64,000 nucleotides of DNA from Actinocatenispora comari (GCF_017312725.1 NZ_BOPO01000037.1:1-64000); one strand, 5' to 3'. Shown: positions 52,322 through 61,352, numbered from the stretch's first letter. The notes: a model not told the origin generated them from the letters alone. Translations and numbers: made by a program.

Positions 52322-53505
52322 TGCCCAACAAGGAAGGCCACCGGCATTTCGGCAACGTGCGCAAGCTGCCGTCAGGGCGGTTCCAGATCCGCTACCCGGG
52401 TCCGGACGGTCGGATGCGGAACGGCGCCGAGACCTATCCGACGCGGCCCGTCGCGCTACGGGCTCTGTCGATCATTGAAGGGCAGATCACACGCGGCGAG
52501 TGGGTGGATCCGGAGCGGGGGAAGGTGCTGCTGCGGGACTACGCGGACCGGTGGGTGACGCAGCGGCCGAATCTGCGGCCCCGGACGGTCGAGCTGTACC
52601 GGATGCTGCTGCGCAACCACATCACGCCGTACCTGGGTGGCGTTCCGCTCGGCAAGCTGTCGACGGCGATGGTGCGGGAATGGCGCGCCGAACTGCTCGG
52701 CAAAGGGCGCTCGGTCAGCACCCTGGCGAAGGCGTACCGGCTGCTGCGGGCGGTGCTGATGACCGCCGTGAACGAAGACAACATCCTGCCGCGCAACCCG
52801 TGCCGCATCCCGGGCGCGGGTACCGAGTCCCCGGCGGAGCGGCCGACCCTGACCGTGCGGCAGATGTACGACCTGGCGGGGGAAATGCCGGACCGGCTGT
52901 TCGCGTTCGTGCTGCTGACGGCGTTCGCGAGTCTCCGGTACGGGGAGGTCACCGCGTTGCAGCGGATGGACCTGGACCTGGTCGCCTGCACGGTGCGCGT
53001 CCGGCACGCGTTCGTTCGTCGTCCGTCCGGCGAGCTGGTCTACGGTCCGCCCAAGTCGAAGGCTGGGTTACGCACCGTGTCCATCCCGTCCGGTCTGGTG
53101 CCTGTGCTGCGGCGGCACCTGGACGAGTTCGTGGACGCGGAGGCGACGGCGCTGGTGTTCACCGGTCCGAAGGGTGCGCCGTTGAAGCGGACGAACTTCA
53201 ACGAGCTGTCCGGATGGAAGGAGGCCGTGGCTCGGATCGGGAAGCCCGATCTGCACTTCCACGATCTGCGGCACTCCGGCAACACGTGGGCGGCGGCGGC
53301 CGGGGTCAGTACCCGTGACCTGATGGCGCGGATGGGTCACGACAGCATGAACGCGGCGCTGATCTACCAGCACGCGAGTACCGAGGCTGACCAGGCGATC
53401 GCCTCGGCGCTGGACGCTCGGTTGGCGGAGGTTCAGGACGGCGATGACCAGGCTGGGGACGACCCGGAGGACGGTCCGGCTGGTGCCCGGGTGCCCGTGG
53501 CGTAA
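52321..53505 (+). CDS. int: Tyrosine site-specific integrase
   Basis: A 394-aa tyrosine recombinase that joins attP to the tRNA-Gly attB. The N-terminal AP2-like arm-binding domain (KLPSGRFQIRYPGPDGRMRN) comes first, then SAM-like core binding (LRDYADRWVTQRPNLRPRTVELYRMLLRNHI). The catalytic residues are R in FASLRYGEVTAL (~205), H-x-x-R in LHFHDLRHSGNTWAA (~313), H in RMGHDSMNAAL and nucleophile Y in IYQHAS (~348). Its stop codon is inside an arm-type repeat, 90 bp from attR. Confidence 0.96.
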   Translation: MPNKEGHRHFGNVRKLPSGRFQIRYPGPDGRMRNGAETYPTRPVALRALSIIEGQITRGEWVDPERGKVLLRDYADRWVTQRPNLRPRTVELYRMLLRNHITPYLGGVPLGKLSTAMVREWRAELLGKGRSVSTLAKAYRLLRAVLMTAVNEDNILPRNPCRIPGAGTESPAERPTLTVRQMYDLAGEMPDRLFAFVLLTAFASLRYGEVTALQRMDLDLVACTVRVRHAFVRRPSGELVYGPPKSKAGLRTVSIPSGLVPVLRRHLDEFVDAEATALVFTGPKGAPLKRTNFNELSGWKEAVARIGKPDLHFHDLRHSGNTWAAAAGVSTRDLMARMGHDSMNAALIYQHASTEADQAIASALDARLAEVQDGDDQAGDDPEDGPAGARVPVA

Positions 53506-53523
53506 TGGCACGCTAATGGCACG
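53503..53523. repeat. Paired TAATGGCACG repeats, right arm site
   Basis: TAATGGCACG at 53503-53512 and 53514-53523, 71 bp inside the att core. They match the left-end pair in sequence, 11-bp period and orientation. The first includes the integrase TAA stop. Confidence 0.7.
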
Positions 53524-53552
53524 CGGCGCCGATCAGCGGTGCGGAGATGATC

Positions 53553-53590
53553 AACCCCAGGTCGGGGGAGTGGCCCTGACCTGGGGTTTT
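53553..53590 (+). terminator. Strong rho-independent terminator after int
   Basis: AACCCCAGGTC (53553-53563) pairs perfectly with GACCTGGGGTT (53578-53588), and the T-run TTTT ends the structure. It separates int from tRNA-Gly and may also end tRNA transcription from the other side. Confidence 0.88.
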
Positions 53591-53594
53591 GGTG

Positions 53595-53640
53595 TGGAGC
53601 GGGTGACGGGAATCGAACCCGCATGACCAGCTTGGAAGGC
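53595..53640. repeat. attR core within tRNA-Gly
   Basis: 46 bp identical to attL at 39433-39478. The element supplies this part of the tRNA, so the gene stays whole after insertion. Confidence 0.93.
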
Positions 53641-53668
53641 TGGGGCTCTGCCATTGAGCTACACCCGC
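53595..53668 (-). tRNA. tRNA-Gly (anticodon TCC)
   Basis: A 74-nt cloverleaf on the minus strand: acceptor GCGGGTG / CACCCGC, T discriminator and an encoded CCA. The anticodon stem CCAGC / GCTGG encloses loop CTTCCAA, giving anticodon TCC. T-arm GCGGG-TTCGATT-CCCGT is standard. It is the AICE target; its 3' 46 nt come from the element. Confidence 0.96.
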
Positions 53669-53772
53669 GGCGCTGGCGCGACGATGCCGAGCCTGCCGCA
53701 TCAGGGTACATACGGAGCGCCCGGACGGTGTGCGCGGCACCAGGAGGGACGGCCTACACTGTCGCAGGCACC

Positions 53773-53846
53773 CGGGGTGTGGCGCAGTTTGGTAGCGCAC
53801 TCGCTTTGGGAGCGAGGGGCCGTGGGTTCAAATCCCGCCACCCCGA
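53773..53846 (+). tRNA. tRNA-Pro (anticodon TGG)
   Basis: A 74-nt cloverleaf: acceptor CGGGGTG / CACCCCG with discriminator A. The anticodon stem CTCGC / GCGAG encloses TTTGGGA, giving TGG. T-loop TTCAAAT is typical. CCA is not encoded. It lies 104 bp from tRNA-Gly on the other strand. Confidence 0.96.
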
Positions 53847-54121
53847 CCCGGTGTGACCGTGACCCCGGACCGCGACCGTGGCGGCCGGGGTCGCGTCGTG
53901 TCCGGCCAGGCTGCCGCGGACCGGAAGCCTGCGGATCGGCACACGCCGCATTCCGGTACTGCCGCACCCGCGGGTACGGTCCGCGCCCGGATCGGCGGTG
54001 CGGTCCGGCCGGGCGGCGTCGGATCGGTGGTTCGGACCGGTGGGGGTGGCCCAACGGCGCGCCGAGGTGGGACTCCTGGCCGGTGTTCGGGTCTCGGTGG
54101 GCGCGCCACGATGGGTACACG

Positions 54122-54397
54122 ATGAACGGTGCAGGAGTGTCCGAGGTCGTCGCCTGGCGGGCCGCGCGGGAGTACGCGAGCCGGCTGCGGGACCCGATGT
54201 TTCGGTGTTTTGCCCGGTCGGTCGCGTTCCGCGCCGGCAGTCACCTGGTGCTCGCGCTGGCCGACGAGCCGCTGTCGTCGATCCTGGACCGGGTCGGCCC
54301 GGTGCGGCCCGAGTCGCCGGTGACGGTGGTGGTCTACCGGCCGGGTGCGGAGCCGCCGTTCAGCTTCGTCGACCTGCACGCGACCCCGGCCGCGTGA
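54122..54397 (+). CDS. Small hypothetical protein
   Basis: A 91-aa cytoplasmic protein (MNGAGVSEVVAWRAAREYASRLRDPMFRCFARSVAFRAG..., ending FSFVDLHATPAA). It has mixed helix/strand character and no recognised domain. Codon use is typical of the chromosome. It stands between the tRNA pair and tig. Confidence 0.55.
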   Translation: MNGAGVSEVVAWRAAREYASRLRDPMFRCFARSVAFRAGSHLVLALADEPLSSILDRVGPVRPESPVTVVVYRPGAEPPFSFVDLHATPAA

Positions 54398-54606
54398 GCA
54401 GGCGTGAGGCGGCGCCGGGGTGACGGCGGGTCCGGCGTACGCTGGTTGTCGTCGTGCCATCCGGCCGGTCGGGCGCCCGAGTCGTTGCGTTCCGTGGCGC
54501 TCGCCTAGACTCGGTCGGTCAGCGGCGGGTCTGCCCGCGTGGGCGCACGTCCAGAACATCAGACCGCCGTGGTTAAGCACCCGATCACCTGCCGAGGAGT
54601 ACCCCT

Positions 54607-56037
54607 GTGAAGAGCGCCGTCGAGACGTTGAGCCCTACCCGGGTGAAGGTGTCGGTCGAGGTGCCCTTCTCCGAGCTCGAACCGAGCGTGAAGAAGGCGT
54701 ATCGGACCATCGCCCAGCAGGTGAGCATTCCGGGCTTCCGGCCCGGCAAGGTGCCGACCCGGCTGATCGACCAGCGGGTCGGTCGTGGCGCCGTGTTGCA
54801 GGAGGCGGTGCAGGAGGCGCTGCCGGAGCAGTACATGGCGGCGATCAAGGAGCACGACGTCAAGGCGATCGGCCGCCCCGAGGTCGAGGTGACCGAGCTG
54901 AACGACGGTGACAAGGTCACCTTCACCGCCGAGGTCGACGTCCGGCCGGAGATCAGCCTGCCCGACCTGTCCACCATCACCGCCACGGTCGACGAGTTCT
55001 CGGTGACCGACGAGGACGTGGACGCCCAGATCGCGCAGCTGCGCGACCGGTTCGCCACCCTCAAGGGCGTCGAGCGGCCGGCGCAGACCGGCGACTTCGT
55101 CTCGATCGACCTGGCCGCGACCGTGGACGGCAAGGAGGTCGAGGGCGGCACCGCCAGCGGCATGTCGTACGAGATCGGCTCCGGTCAGCTGCTCGACGGC
55201 ATCGACGACGCGATCGTCGGCCTCAGCAAGGACGAGACGGCGACGTTCACCAGCAAGCTGGTGGGCGGCCCGAACGCCGGCGAGGACGCGCAGATCGAGG
55301 TCACCGTGCGCAGCGTCCGGGAGAAGGAGCTGCCCGAGCTGGACGACGAGTTCGCCCAGCTGGCGAGCGAGTTCGACACCCTGGACGAGCTGCGCGCCGA
55401 CAGCCGTGGCCGGGTCGAGCGGCAGAAGAAGCTCGACCAGGCGTACCAGGCGCGGGACAAGGCGCTGGAGGCGCTGCTCGCGGCCACCGATGTCCCGATC
55501 CCCGAGGGCGTGGTGACCGAGGAGGTCGACTACCGCAAGCAGAACATGTCCGAGCAGCTGGAGCAGATGGGCTCCAACCTCGACCAGTACCTTGCGGCCG
55601 AGGAGAAGTCGGCGGAGGACTTCGACGCCGAGCTGAAGGGCAACGCCGAGGAAGCGGTGAAGACCCAGCTGGTGCTGGACGCGCTGGCCGACGCCGAGGA
55701 GGTCGGCGTCAACGACCAGGAGCTGACCGAGGAGGTCGTGCGCCGGGCGCAGCAGGCCGGCGCACCGCCGCAGCAGTTCGCCGACCAGCTGGTTCGGTCC
55801 GGGCAGCTCGCCGGCGTGGTGGCCGACGTGCGCCGCGGCAAGGCGCTGTCGATGGTGCTGGAGCACGCCAAGGTGACCGACTCGGCCGGTAACGAGGTCG
55901 ACCTGACCGCGGTGCTCAACCCGGCCGGTGAGCCGCGCGCCGAGGGCGACACGCCCGAGGGCGACGCCGCCGAGGCCGAGGCGCCGGAGGCGCCCGCCGA
56001 GGCGACCGAGCAGGAGGCCGCGGCGAAGGCCGAGTGA
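54607..56037 (+). CDS. tig: Trigger factor
   Basis: A 476-aa ribosome-bound chaperone and peptidyl-prolyl isomerase. The N-terminal ribosome-binding domain carries the signature as ISIPGFRPGKVP, here VSIPGFRPGKVPTRLI (~42). The FKBP PPIase domain is at ~150-240 (GDFVSIDLAATVDGKEVEG). The helical C-terminal arms follow and end in an Ala/Glu-rich tail after ~440. GTG 54607 is preceded by GAGGAG. It leads the tig-clpP1-clpP2-clpX cluster, which is normal in bacteria. Confidence 0.96.
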   Translation: MKSAVETLSPTRVKVSVEVPFSELEPSVKKAYRTIAQQVSIPGFRPGKVPTRLIDQRVGRGAVLQEAVQEALPEQYMAAIKEHDVKAIGRPEVEVTELNDGDKVTFTAEVDVRPEISLPDLSTITATVDEFSVTDEDVDAQIAQLRDRFATLKGVERPAQTGDFVSIDLAATVDGKEVEGGTASGMSYEIGSGQLLDGIDDAIVGLSKDETATFTSKLVGGPNAGEDAQIEVTVRSVREKELPELDDEFAQLASEFDTLDELRADSRGRVERQKKLDQAYQARDKALEALLAATDVPIPEGVVTEEVDYRKQNMSEQLEQMGSNLDQYLAAEEKSAEDFDAELKGNAEEAVKTQLVLDALADAEEVGVNDQELTEEVVRRAQQAGAPPQQFADQLVRSGQLAGVVADVRRGKALSMVLEHAKVTDSAGNEVDLTAVLNPAGEPRAEGDTPEGDAAEAEAPEAPAEATEQEAAAKAE

Positions 56038-56053
56038 GCTGGTTCGTTTCTGC

Positions 56054-56102
56054 ACCGACCGGCCCGTCACCCGTGTCCCGGGGGCGGGCCGGTCGGTGTT
56101 TG
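56054..56102 (+). terminator. Terminator between tig and clpP1
   Basis: ACCGACCGGCCCG (56054-56066) pairs perfectly with CGGGCCGGTCGGT (56085-56097), followed by GTTTG. It separates tig from the clp operon. Confidence 0.78.
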
Positions 56103-56131
56103 TCGTCCGGTTGTCGTTGCGTGCCCGCGGC

Positions 56132-56149
56132 GATGCGCTGAGAGCGAAC
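56132..56149. promoter_or_regulatory. ClgR-type box before clpP1
   Basis: GATGCGCTGAGAGCGAAC contains the core CGCT-N4-GCG-AAC of the ClgR operator known in Corynebacterium and Streptomyces. It lies 112 bp before the clpP1 start. ClgR activates clp genes under protein stress. No clgR gene is in the window. Confidence 0.6.
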
Positions 56150-56260
56150 ACCCGGCCCGTCGGCGGCAGCCGGGCGCACGTACCGGCTAGGGTCGATGAC
56201 GAAACCAGCGCCGGGCCGGCACATCGCCACCGGTGCCGTGTGGGCCGAGAGGATCGCAAC

Positions 56261-56884
56261 ATGACTGACCTGTACACGCCTTCCGCGCGCTCCGCGGACT
56301 CCGGCGCCGGTGGCGGATTCGACGACCTGGTCTTCAACCGGCTGCTGCGGGAGCGGATCATCTTCCTGGGCAGCGAGGTCAGCGACGAGTCCGCGAACCG
56401 GGTCGTCGCCCAGCTGCTGCTGCTCGCCGCCGAGGACCCTGCGCGCGACATCTCGCTCTACATCAACTCGCCCGGCGGTTCGGTCTACGCCGGTATGGCG
56501 ATCTACGACACCATGCAGTTCGTCAAGAACGACGTGGCGACCTACGCGCTCGGCATGGCAGCCTCGATGGGGCAGCTGCTGCTGTGCGCCGGCACCACCG
56601 GCAAGCGGTACGCGCTGCCGCACGCGCGGATCATGATGCACCAGCCGTCCGGCGGCATCGGCGGCACGGCGGCCGACGTGGCCATCCAGGCCGAGCAGAT
56701 GGTGTACACGAAGAAGATGTTCCAGGAGTGCGTCGCGCGCCACACCGGGCAGACGCTGGAGCAGATCGAGACCGACTCCGACCGGGACCGGTGGTTCACC
56801 GCCGAGGAGGCGAAGGACTACGGCTTCATCGACCACGTGGTGACCGGCGCCTCGCAGGTCCCCGGCGGCGCCGGGCTGTCCTGA
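56261..56884 (+). CDS. clpP1: ATP-dependent Clp protease proteolytic subunit 1
   Basis: A 207-aa serine peptidase subunit. The nucleophile is the Ser in [14 protein letters not shown], the His is in [10 protein letters not shown], and the Asp comes about 50 residues further. The oxyanion Gly-rich strand is [13 protein letters not shown]. In Actinobacteria two different ClpP proteins form mixed rings that work with ClpX or ClpC1. It starts at ATG 56261 and is followed by clpP2 after 49 bp. Confidence 0.95.
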   Translation: MTDLYTPSARSADSGAGGGFDDLVFNRLLRERIIFLGSEVSDESANRVVAQLLLLAAEDPARDISLYINSPGGSVYAGMAIYDTMQFVKNDVATYALGMAASMGQLLLCAGTTGKRYALPHARIMMHQPSGGIGGTAADVAIQAEQMVYTKKMFQECVARHTGQTLEQIETDSDRDRWFTAEEAKDYGFIDHVVTGASQVPGGAGLS

Positions 56885-56933
56885 GTCAGCATCGTCCCCG
56901 AGTCAACGCCCGGCCTCAACGAAGGAATTCACC

Positions 56934-57620
56934 ATGAGTCTCTCCACACCCGGCAGCCCGCTCGGCGGGGTCGCCATGCCGACCGGTTTCGCGCCGGTGC
57001 AGAACCGCTACATCCTGCCGTCGTTCGTCGAGCGCACGTCGTACGGGGTGAAGGAGTCCAACCCGTACAACCTGATGTTCGAGGAGCGGATCATCTTCCT
57101 CGGCGCGCAGATCGACGACGTGTCGGCCAACGACGTGATGGCGCAGCTGCTCGCGCTGGAGTCGATGGACCCCGACCGCGACATCACCATGTACATCAAC
57201 TCGCCGGGTGGCTCGTTCACCGCGATGACCGCGATCTACGACACCATGCAGTACATCCGGTGTGACATCTCCACCGCCTGCCTGGGCCAGGCCGCGTCCG
57301 CCGCGGCGGTGCTGCTGGCCGCCGGCGCGCCCGGCAAGCGGATGGCGCTGCCCAACTCGCGCATCATCATCCACCAGCCGGCGACCGAAGGCGGGTACGG
57401 TCAGGGGTCCGACATCGAGATCCAGGCGCGGGAGATCATGCGGATGCGCACGCTGCTGGAAGACCTGATCTCCAAGCACTCGGACCGCGACGTCGAGCAG
57501 GTCAAGCGGGACATCGACCGTGACAAGATCCTCACGGCCGACGAGGCGATGGCGTACGGGCTGGTCGACCAGGTGCTGCCGAGCCGCAAGAAGAACGCGG
57601 CCGCGGCGGTGGCGGGCTGA
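56934..57620 (+). CDS. clpP2: ATP-dependent Clp protease proteolytic subunit 2
   Basis: A 228-aa partner of ClpP1. It has a longer N-terminus ([24 protein letters not shown]) typical of actinobacterial ClpP2. Catalytic residues are Ser in [14 protein letters not shown], His in [12 protein letters not shown] and Asp later in the chain. AAGGAA precedes ATG 56934. It is co-transcribed with clpP1 and should share the ClgR-controlled promoter. Confidence 0.95.
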   Translation: MSLSTPGSPLGGVAMPTGFAPVQNRYILPSFVERTSYGVKESNPYNLMFEERIIFLGAQIDDVSANDVMAQLLALESMDPDRDITMYINSPGGSFTAMTAIYDTMQYIRCDISTACLGQAASAAAVLLAAGAPGKRMALPNSRIIIHQPATEGGYGQGSDIEIQAREIMRMRTLLEDLISKHSDRDVEQVKRDIDRDKILTADEAMAYGLVDQVLPSRKKNAAAAVAG

Positions 57621-57624
57621 AAGC

Positions 57625-57659
57625 CCCGCTCGGGGGTCCGTTTCGGGCCTCCGAGCGGG
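57625..57659 (+). terminator. Hairpin after clpP2
   Basis: CCCGCTCGG and CCGAGCGGG form a 9-bp perfect stem around a 17-nt loop. There is no T-run, so it may attenuate rather than end transcription into clpX. Confidence 0.5.
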
Positions 57660-57763
57660 TACGGTCGAAGAGTCTGTTCGACAGGTACGGCGCTGGAGCA
57701 GGTGCAGCGCGAATCAGTCAGGAGCGGTCGGGTGCCCCGGCCGCCGGTGCAGGGGAGTCGTAG

Positions 57764-59056
57764 GTGGCACGGATCGGCGACGGCGGTGACCTGCTCAAGT
57801 GTTCCTTCTGCGGGAAGTCTCAGAAGCAGGTCAAGAAGCTCATCGCGGGCCCTGGGGTCTACATCTGCGACGAGTGCATCGACCTGTGCAACGAGATCAT
57901 CGAGGAAGAGCTCAGCGAGTCGGGCGACGTCAAGTGGGACGAGCTGCCCAAGCCCAAGGAGATCTGCGAGTTCCTCGACCAGTACGTGGTGGGCCAGGAC
58001 GGGGCCAAGCGCGCCCTGTCGGTGGCGGTCTACAACCACTACAAGCGCATCCAGGCGGATGCCGCCGGGCACCGCACCTCGGGCGCCGACCCGGTCGAGC
58101 TGGCCAAGTCGAACATCCTGCTCATCGGGCCGACCGGGTGCGGCAAGACGCACCTGGCGCAGACCCTGGCCCGGATGCTCAACGTGCCGTTCGCGATGGC
58201 GGACGCGACCGCGTTGACCGAGGCCGGCTACGTCGGTGAGGACGTGGAGAACATTCTCCTCAAACTCATCCAGGCAGCCGATTACGACGTCAAACGCGCC
58301 GAAACGGGCATCATCTACATCGACGAGATCGACAAGGTGGCCCGCAAGAGCGAGAACCCGTCGATCACCCGCGACGTGTCCGGCGAGGGCGTGCAGCAGG
58401 CGCTGCTGAAGATCCTGGAGGGCACCACTGCGAGCGTCCCGCCGCAGGGCGGCCGCAAGCACCCGCACCAGGAGTTCATCCAGATCGACACCACCAACGT
58501 GCTGTTCATCTGCGGTGGCGCGTTCGCCGGCCTGGAGAAGATCATCGAGCAGCGGGTCGGCCGTAAGGGCATCGGCTTCGGCGCCCAGCTGCACAGCAAG
58601 GAAGAGCGCTCCACCGACGACGTGTTCGCCGACGTGATGCCGGAGGACCTGCTCAAGTTCGGCATGATCCCGGAGTTCAACGGCCGCCTGCCGATCGTCA
58701 CCAGCGTGCGCAACCTGGACCGCGACGCGCTCATCCGGATCCTGCAGGAGCCGAAGAACGCGCTGGTCAAGCAGTACGTGCGGCTGTTCGAGCTGGACGG
58801 CGTGGAGCTGGTGTTCGACGCCGAGGCGCTGGCCGCGATCGCCGACCAGGCGATCCTGCGCGGCACCGGCGCCCGCGGCCTGCGCGCCATCATGGAGGAG
58901 GTCCTGCTCCCCGTGATGTACGAGATCCCGTCCCGGCTGGACGTGGCCCGCGTCGTGGTGACCCGCGACGTGGTGCTGGAGAACGTCAACCCGACGATCG
59001 TGCCGCGCGAGGCGCGCGAGACGCGGAGCCGGGAGCGCCGCGAGAAGTCGGCCTGA
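57764..59056 (+). CDS. clpX: ATP-dependent Clp protease ATP-binding subunit ClpX
   Basis: A 430-aa AAA+ unfoldase. The N-terminal zinc domain is [30 protein letters not shown] (four Cys). The ATPase has Walker [13 protein letters not shown], Walker [14 protein letters not shown], and the ClpP-docking loop as RKGIGFGAQ, the IGF motif. Sensor 2 is [11 protein letters not shown] near the C-terminus. GTG 57764 matches the family N-terminus. It completes the clp cluster and is followed by a strong terminator. Confidence 0.97.
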   Translation: MARIGDGGDLLKCSFCGKSQKQVKKLIAGPGVYICDECIDLCNEIIEEELSESGDVKWDELPKPKEICEFLDQYVVGQDGAKRALSVAVYNHYKRIQADAAGHRTSGADPVELAKSNILLIGPTGCGKTHLAQTLARMLNVPFAMADATALTEAGYVGEDVENILLKLIQAADYDVKRAETGIIYIDEIDKVARKSENPSITRDVSGEGVQQALLKILEGTTASVPPQGGRKHPHQEFIQIDTTNVLFICGGAFAGLEKIIEQRVGRKGIGFGAQLHSKEERSTDDVFADVMPEDLLKFGMIPEFNGRLPIVTSVRNLDRDALIRILQEPKNALVKQYVRLFELDGVELVFDAEALAAIADQAILRGTGARGLRAIMEEVLLPVMYEIPSRLDVARVVVTRDVVLENVNPTIVPREARETRSRERREKSA

Positions 59057-59071
59057 CCGAGGAAGACGACG

Positions 59072-59100
59072 AACGGCCCGGGCGATCGCCCGGGCCGTTT
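59072..59100 (+). terminator. Strong terminator after clpX
   Basis: AACGGCCCGGGC pairs perfectly with GCCCGGGCCGTT around GATC, ending in TTT. It starts 16 nt after the stop. Confidence 0.88.
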
Positions 59101-59176
59101 CGCGTCTCCGGGTGCCGGTCCCGCCGCGCCGAGGTCCTGGTGTGTCGGGCCGAGCCAGGCCGGGTCCGTCGTGTTC

Positions 59177-60076
59177 TCAGCTGCCGCCCTTGTGCACGAC
59201 GTCGGGGAGCAGCGTGCCCGCGAGCGTCTCGACGGTCGGTTCGTCGCTGGTCAGGCTCATCACGCCGACGAGGGCGACCCGGTCGGCCCAGGCGCAGACC
59301 CCACCCTTCGCACCGGCCGACCCGAAGTCGACCTTGGCGCACTCCATCGACCCGCCGACCGCGGACGGCGGGTCCACCGAGTGCTGCCCGCTGACCGTCA
59401 CCGAGTCGCCGGACAGGCCGGAGAAGAAGTCGTCGAGGTGGTTCTCGACGCTGTCCGCCGAGCTGTCCATGGTGCCGCCCCACACGTAGACGGTGGTGTC
59501 GGAGCCGTCGGTGTACGCGGCTCCGATGGTGGTGGCGAACTCCTTCTCGCCGTCGAGCTCGCGTTTCATCGAGGCGGCGACCCGGTCGCTCGGCTTCTTG
59601 GTCAGCCCGCCGGCCGAGTCGGGGGTGGACAGCTTCGTGGCGGAGTTCTTGGCGCCGAGCCCGATGCCGACCGACCCCTGCACCAGCGCGTACCCGCCGA
59701 TGCCGCACAGCACCAGCAGCACCGCGCCGGCGCACACCAGCGTGATGATCAGCCCGGTGTGGGACTTCTTCGCCGGTACCGGCGCCGGCGGGTACCCCGG
59801 CGTGGGGTAGCCGGGCGCGACCGGCGGCGGGCCGTACGCGGTACCCGGCGGCTCGGCCCCGTACGGCCCCGGGTACCCGCCCCCGCCGTACTGCGGGCCG
59901 GCCGGCTGGCCCCCGCCGTACTGGGGCGCCGGCGCTCCGCCGTACTGCGGGGCCGTCGGCCCGTACGACTGCCCGCCGGGGGGCTGGCCCTGGTCGCCGA
60001 ACGGCGAGACCTCGTACTGCTGTGGCTGCCACTGCGGATCCGGCCCGGGGGAACCTGGGGGGTACGGCGAGGACAT
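59177..60076 (-). CDS. Membrane-anchored protein, tandem paralogue 1
   Basis: A 299-aa protein. The first ~110 residues are Pro/Gly/Tyr/Gln-rich repeats ([18 protein letters not shown]). A single membrane helix follows at ~115-135 ([25 protein letters not shown]), then a ~150-residue outer domain ([57 protein letters not shown]) with two Cys that could pair. The same outer domain recurs in the gene at 60213-61127 and in the remnant between. Start ATG 60076 follows CGCACCCCGATCGGAGCAC, part of a repeated leader. Function unknown. Confidence 0.8.
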   Translation of the reverse strand: MSSPYPPGSPGPDPQWQPQQYEVSPFGDQGQPPGGQSYGPTAPQYGGAPAPQYGGGQPAGPQYGGGGYPGPYGAEPPGTAYGPPPVAPGYPTPGYPPAPVPAKKSHTGLIITLVCAGAVLLVLCGIGGYALVQGSVGIGLGAKNSATKLSTPDSAGGLTKKPSDRVAASMKRELDGEKEFATTIGAAYTDGSDTTVYVWGGTMDSSADSVENHLDDFFSGLSGDSVTVSGQHSVDPPSAVGGSMECAKVDFGSAGAKGGVCAWADRVALVGVMSLTSDEPTVETLAGTLLPDVVHKGGS

Positions 60077-60114
60077 CGGTGCTCCGATCGGGGTGCGGGT
60101 GCCGCCAGGGTACG
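60073..60114. repeat. Leader repeat, copy 1 (copy 2 at 60272-60314)
   Basis: 42 bp matching 60272-60314 with one substitution and one inserted G. It covers the start codon and the 5' leader of paralogue 1. The second copy carries the leader and ATG of the decayed third member, so the repeat marks a gene duplication. Confidence 0.88.
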
Positions 60115-60129
60115 ACCCGGGATCAGGGA

Positions 60130-60275
60130 TCAGTCGCGGTGCACGAGGTCGGGCAGCGCCCGCCGGGCGTACCGGATCGTGTCGTCGAGGTCGTGGTCGA
60201 CCATCGTCGTGCTCACCAGCGCCACCCGGTTGGCCCACATGCACACACCCCCGTGCGCGGTGGCCTGGGGAACAT
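60130..60275 (-). pseudogene. Remnant of a third tandem paralogue
   Basis: On the minus strand, the last ~45 codons of a family member are readable up to the TGA at 60130-60132: ATAHGGVCMWANRVALVSTT, then DDTIRYARRALPDLVHRD. They match the ends of both neighbours ([23 protein letters not shown]). An ATG and the repeated leader lie at 60273-60314, out of frame with this tail. The membrane helix and most of the outer domain are missing. It is a gene internally deleted after duplication. Confidence 0.8.
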
Positions 60276-61127
60276 CGGTGCTCCGATCGGGGTACGGGTG
60301 CCGCCAGGGGTACGGTCCGCACCCATCGGGTCACGCCCTGCTCGCCGCGGGTGTCCGCCCGCCCAGCCGGACGGGGTACGGCCGGGTCGGTCACGGTGGA
60401 CCAGGTCGGTGAGCATCGCGGCAGCGGTGCCGGCGAGTTGGTCGGCGGAGCCGGCGCCCACGAAGCCGACGGCCGCCTTGTGGTTGCCCCACAGGCAGAA
60501 CGCGGTGGCGCCGCCCCGCGCGCCACCGTTCGCCTGGTCGGCGCACTCCATCTCGCCGCCGATCGAGCCGGGTGAATCGACCCGGTGCAGGTCGCCCCAG
60601 CGGCCGAACGCGGCGGAGTCGAAGAAGTCGCTGTCGTCGAGGACGCTGCCCGGTTGTGCCTCCGCCAGCTCGCCGCCCCACACCAGTACCAGCGTCTTCG
60701 CGCCGGGCTTGCGGTAGGCGGCGCCGATGCTGTGGGCGAACACGCCGGCGCTCGACATCTGCTGGGCCAGCGTGGTGGCGGTGGCGTTGCCGTCGACCTT
60801 CGTCAGCCCGCCGGCCCGCGCCGGGGTCCGGACGGTGGTGTGCGCGTCGGCCGCGAGGTCGGCCCGGTGGTGCAGGTAGCCGGCGGTGATCGCGCCGACG
60901 ACCAGCACCACGACCCCGAGCGCGATGACCGCGATCAGCCCCTTGCGCGACTTCCGGTCCGAGGGCGGTGCGTCGGGGAAGCCGGCCACCCACTCGTCGT
61001 CGGCCGCCCTCCCGCTCCGCGCGGCTCCCCGCTCCGGTGGGCTGGTGGCGGGCGCCGCCGGTGGGGTCGCCGGCGATCCGCCGGGCGGCGCCGACCCGGT
61101 GGGGACGGTGTCCTCTGCCGAAGTCAT
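60213..61127 (-). CDS. Membrane-anchored protein, tandem paralogue 2 with stop-loss tail
   Basis: A 304-aa protein: a Pro/Ala-rich cytoplasmic part (1-60), a helix (~67-90, KGLIAVIALGVVVLVVGAITAGYL), then an outer domain (HSIGAAYRKPGAKTLVLVWGG, GGEMECADQANGGARGGATAFCLWGNHKAAVGFVG). It has lower similarity to paralogue 1 but the same order. The family end HRD is followed by CGA at 60387-60389, where the remnant copy has TGA. Translation therefore runs ~58 codons further through the leader of the pseudogene. The original product was probably 246 aa. Start ATG 61127. Confidence 0.78.
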   Translation of the reverse strand: MTSAEDTVPTGSAPPGGSPATPPAAPATSPPERGAARSGRAADDEWVAGFPDAPPSDRKSRKGLIAVIALGVVVLVVGAITAGYLHHRADLAADAHTTVRTPARAGGLTKVDGNATATTLAQQMSSAGVFAHSIGAAYRKPGAKTLVLVWGGELAEAQPGSVLDDSDFFDSAAFGRWGDLHRVDSPGSIGGEMECADQANGGARGGATAFCLWGNHKAAVGFVGAGSADQLAGTAAAMLTDLVHRDRPGRTPSGWAGGHPRRAGRDPMGADRTPGGTRTPIGAPMFPRPPRTGVCACGPTGWRW

Positions 61128-61352
61128 GGTGCTCCTACGAGATGCGCGGGCCCCGGGGATGCGGAAGTGCCCCGGGACGGGCGCAGGGCGGTACGCGTAG
61201 GGGCGTGCCGCCGGGGCGTCGCTGGGGATCGGCGTGGGGCCGAGACACGTTATCGTCCGTTCCGGCGTCACGGCCTCGGCCTTTCGGCGGATTCGGACGG
61301 TCGGCACGAAAGGCCGACGGCTCGGGTGGAGCCGGGCGGCTATCTTGCGATC

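Larger units (their letters stand above)
39433..53640 (+). mobile_element. AICE integrated in tRNA-Gly(TCC)
   Basis: A 14.2-kb actinomycete integrative and conjugative element, bounded by identical 46-bp repeats made of the 3' part of tRNA-Gly. It has the standard modules: Pra-like activator, FtsK/TraB DNA translocase, SpdB-like DUF2637 protein, RepSA initiator, Xis and tyrosine integrase at the right end. The left half is cargo: a low-GC orphan gene, XRE/DUF397 and an MFS pump. Transfer would move double-stranded DNA through a single TraB pore. All key genes look intact, so the element may be active. Confidence 0.95.

Noticed and set aside
54485-54511. TTGCGT and TAGACT as a promoter for tig.
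   Set aside because: The spacer is only about 15 bp, below the usual range, so the call is not reliable.
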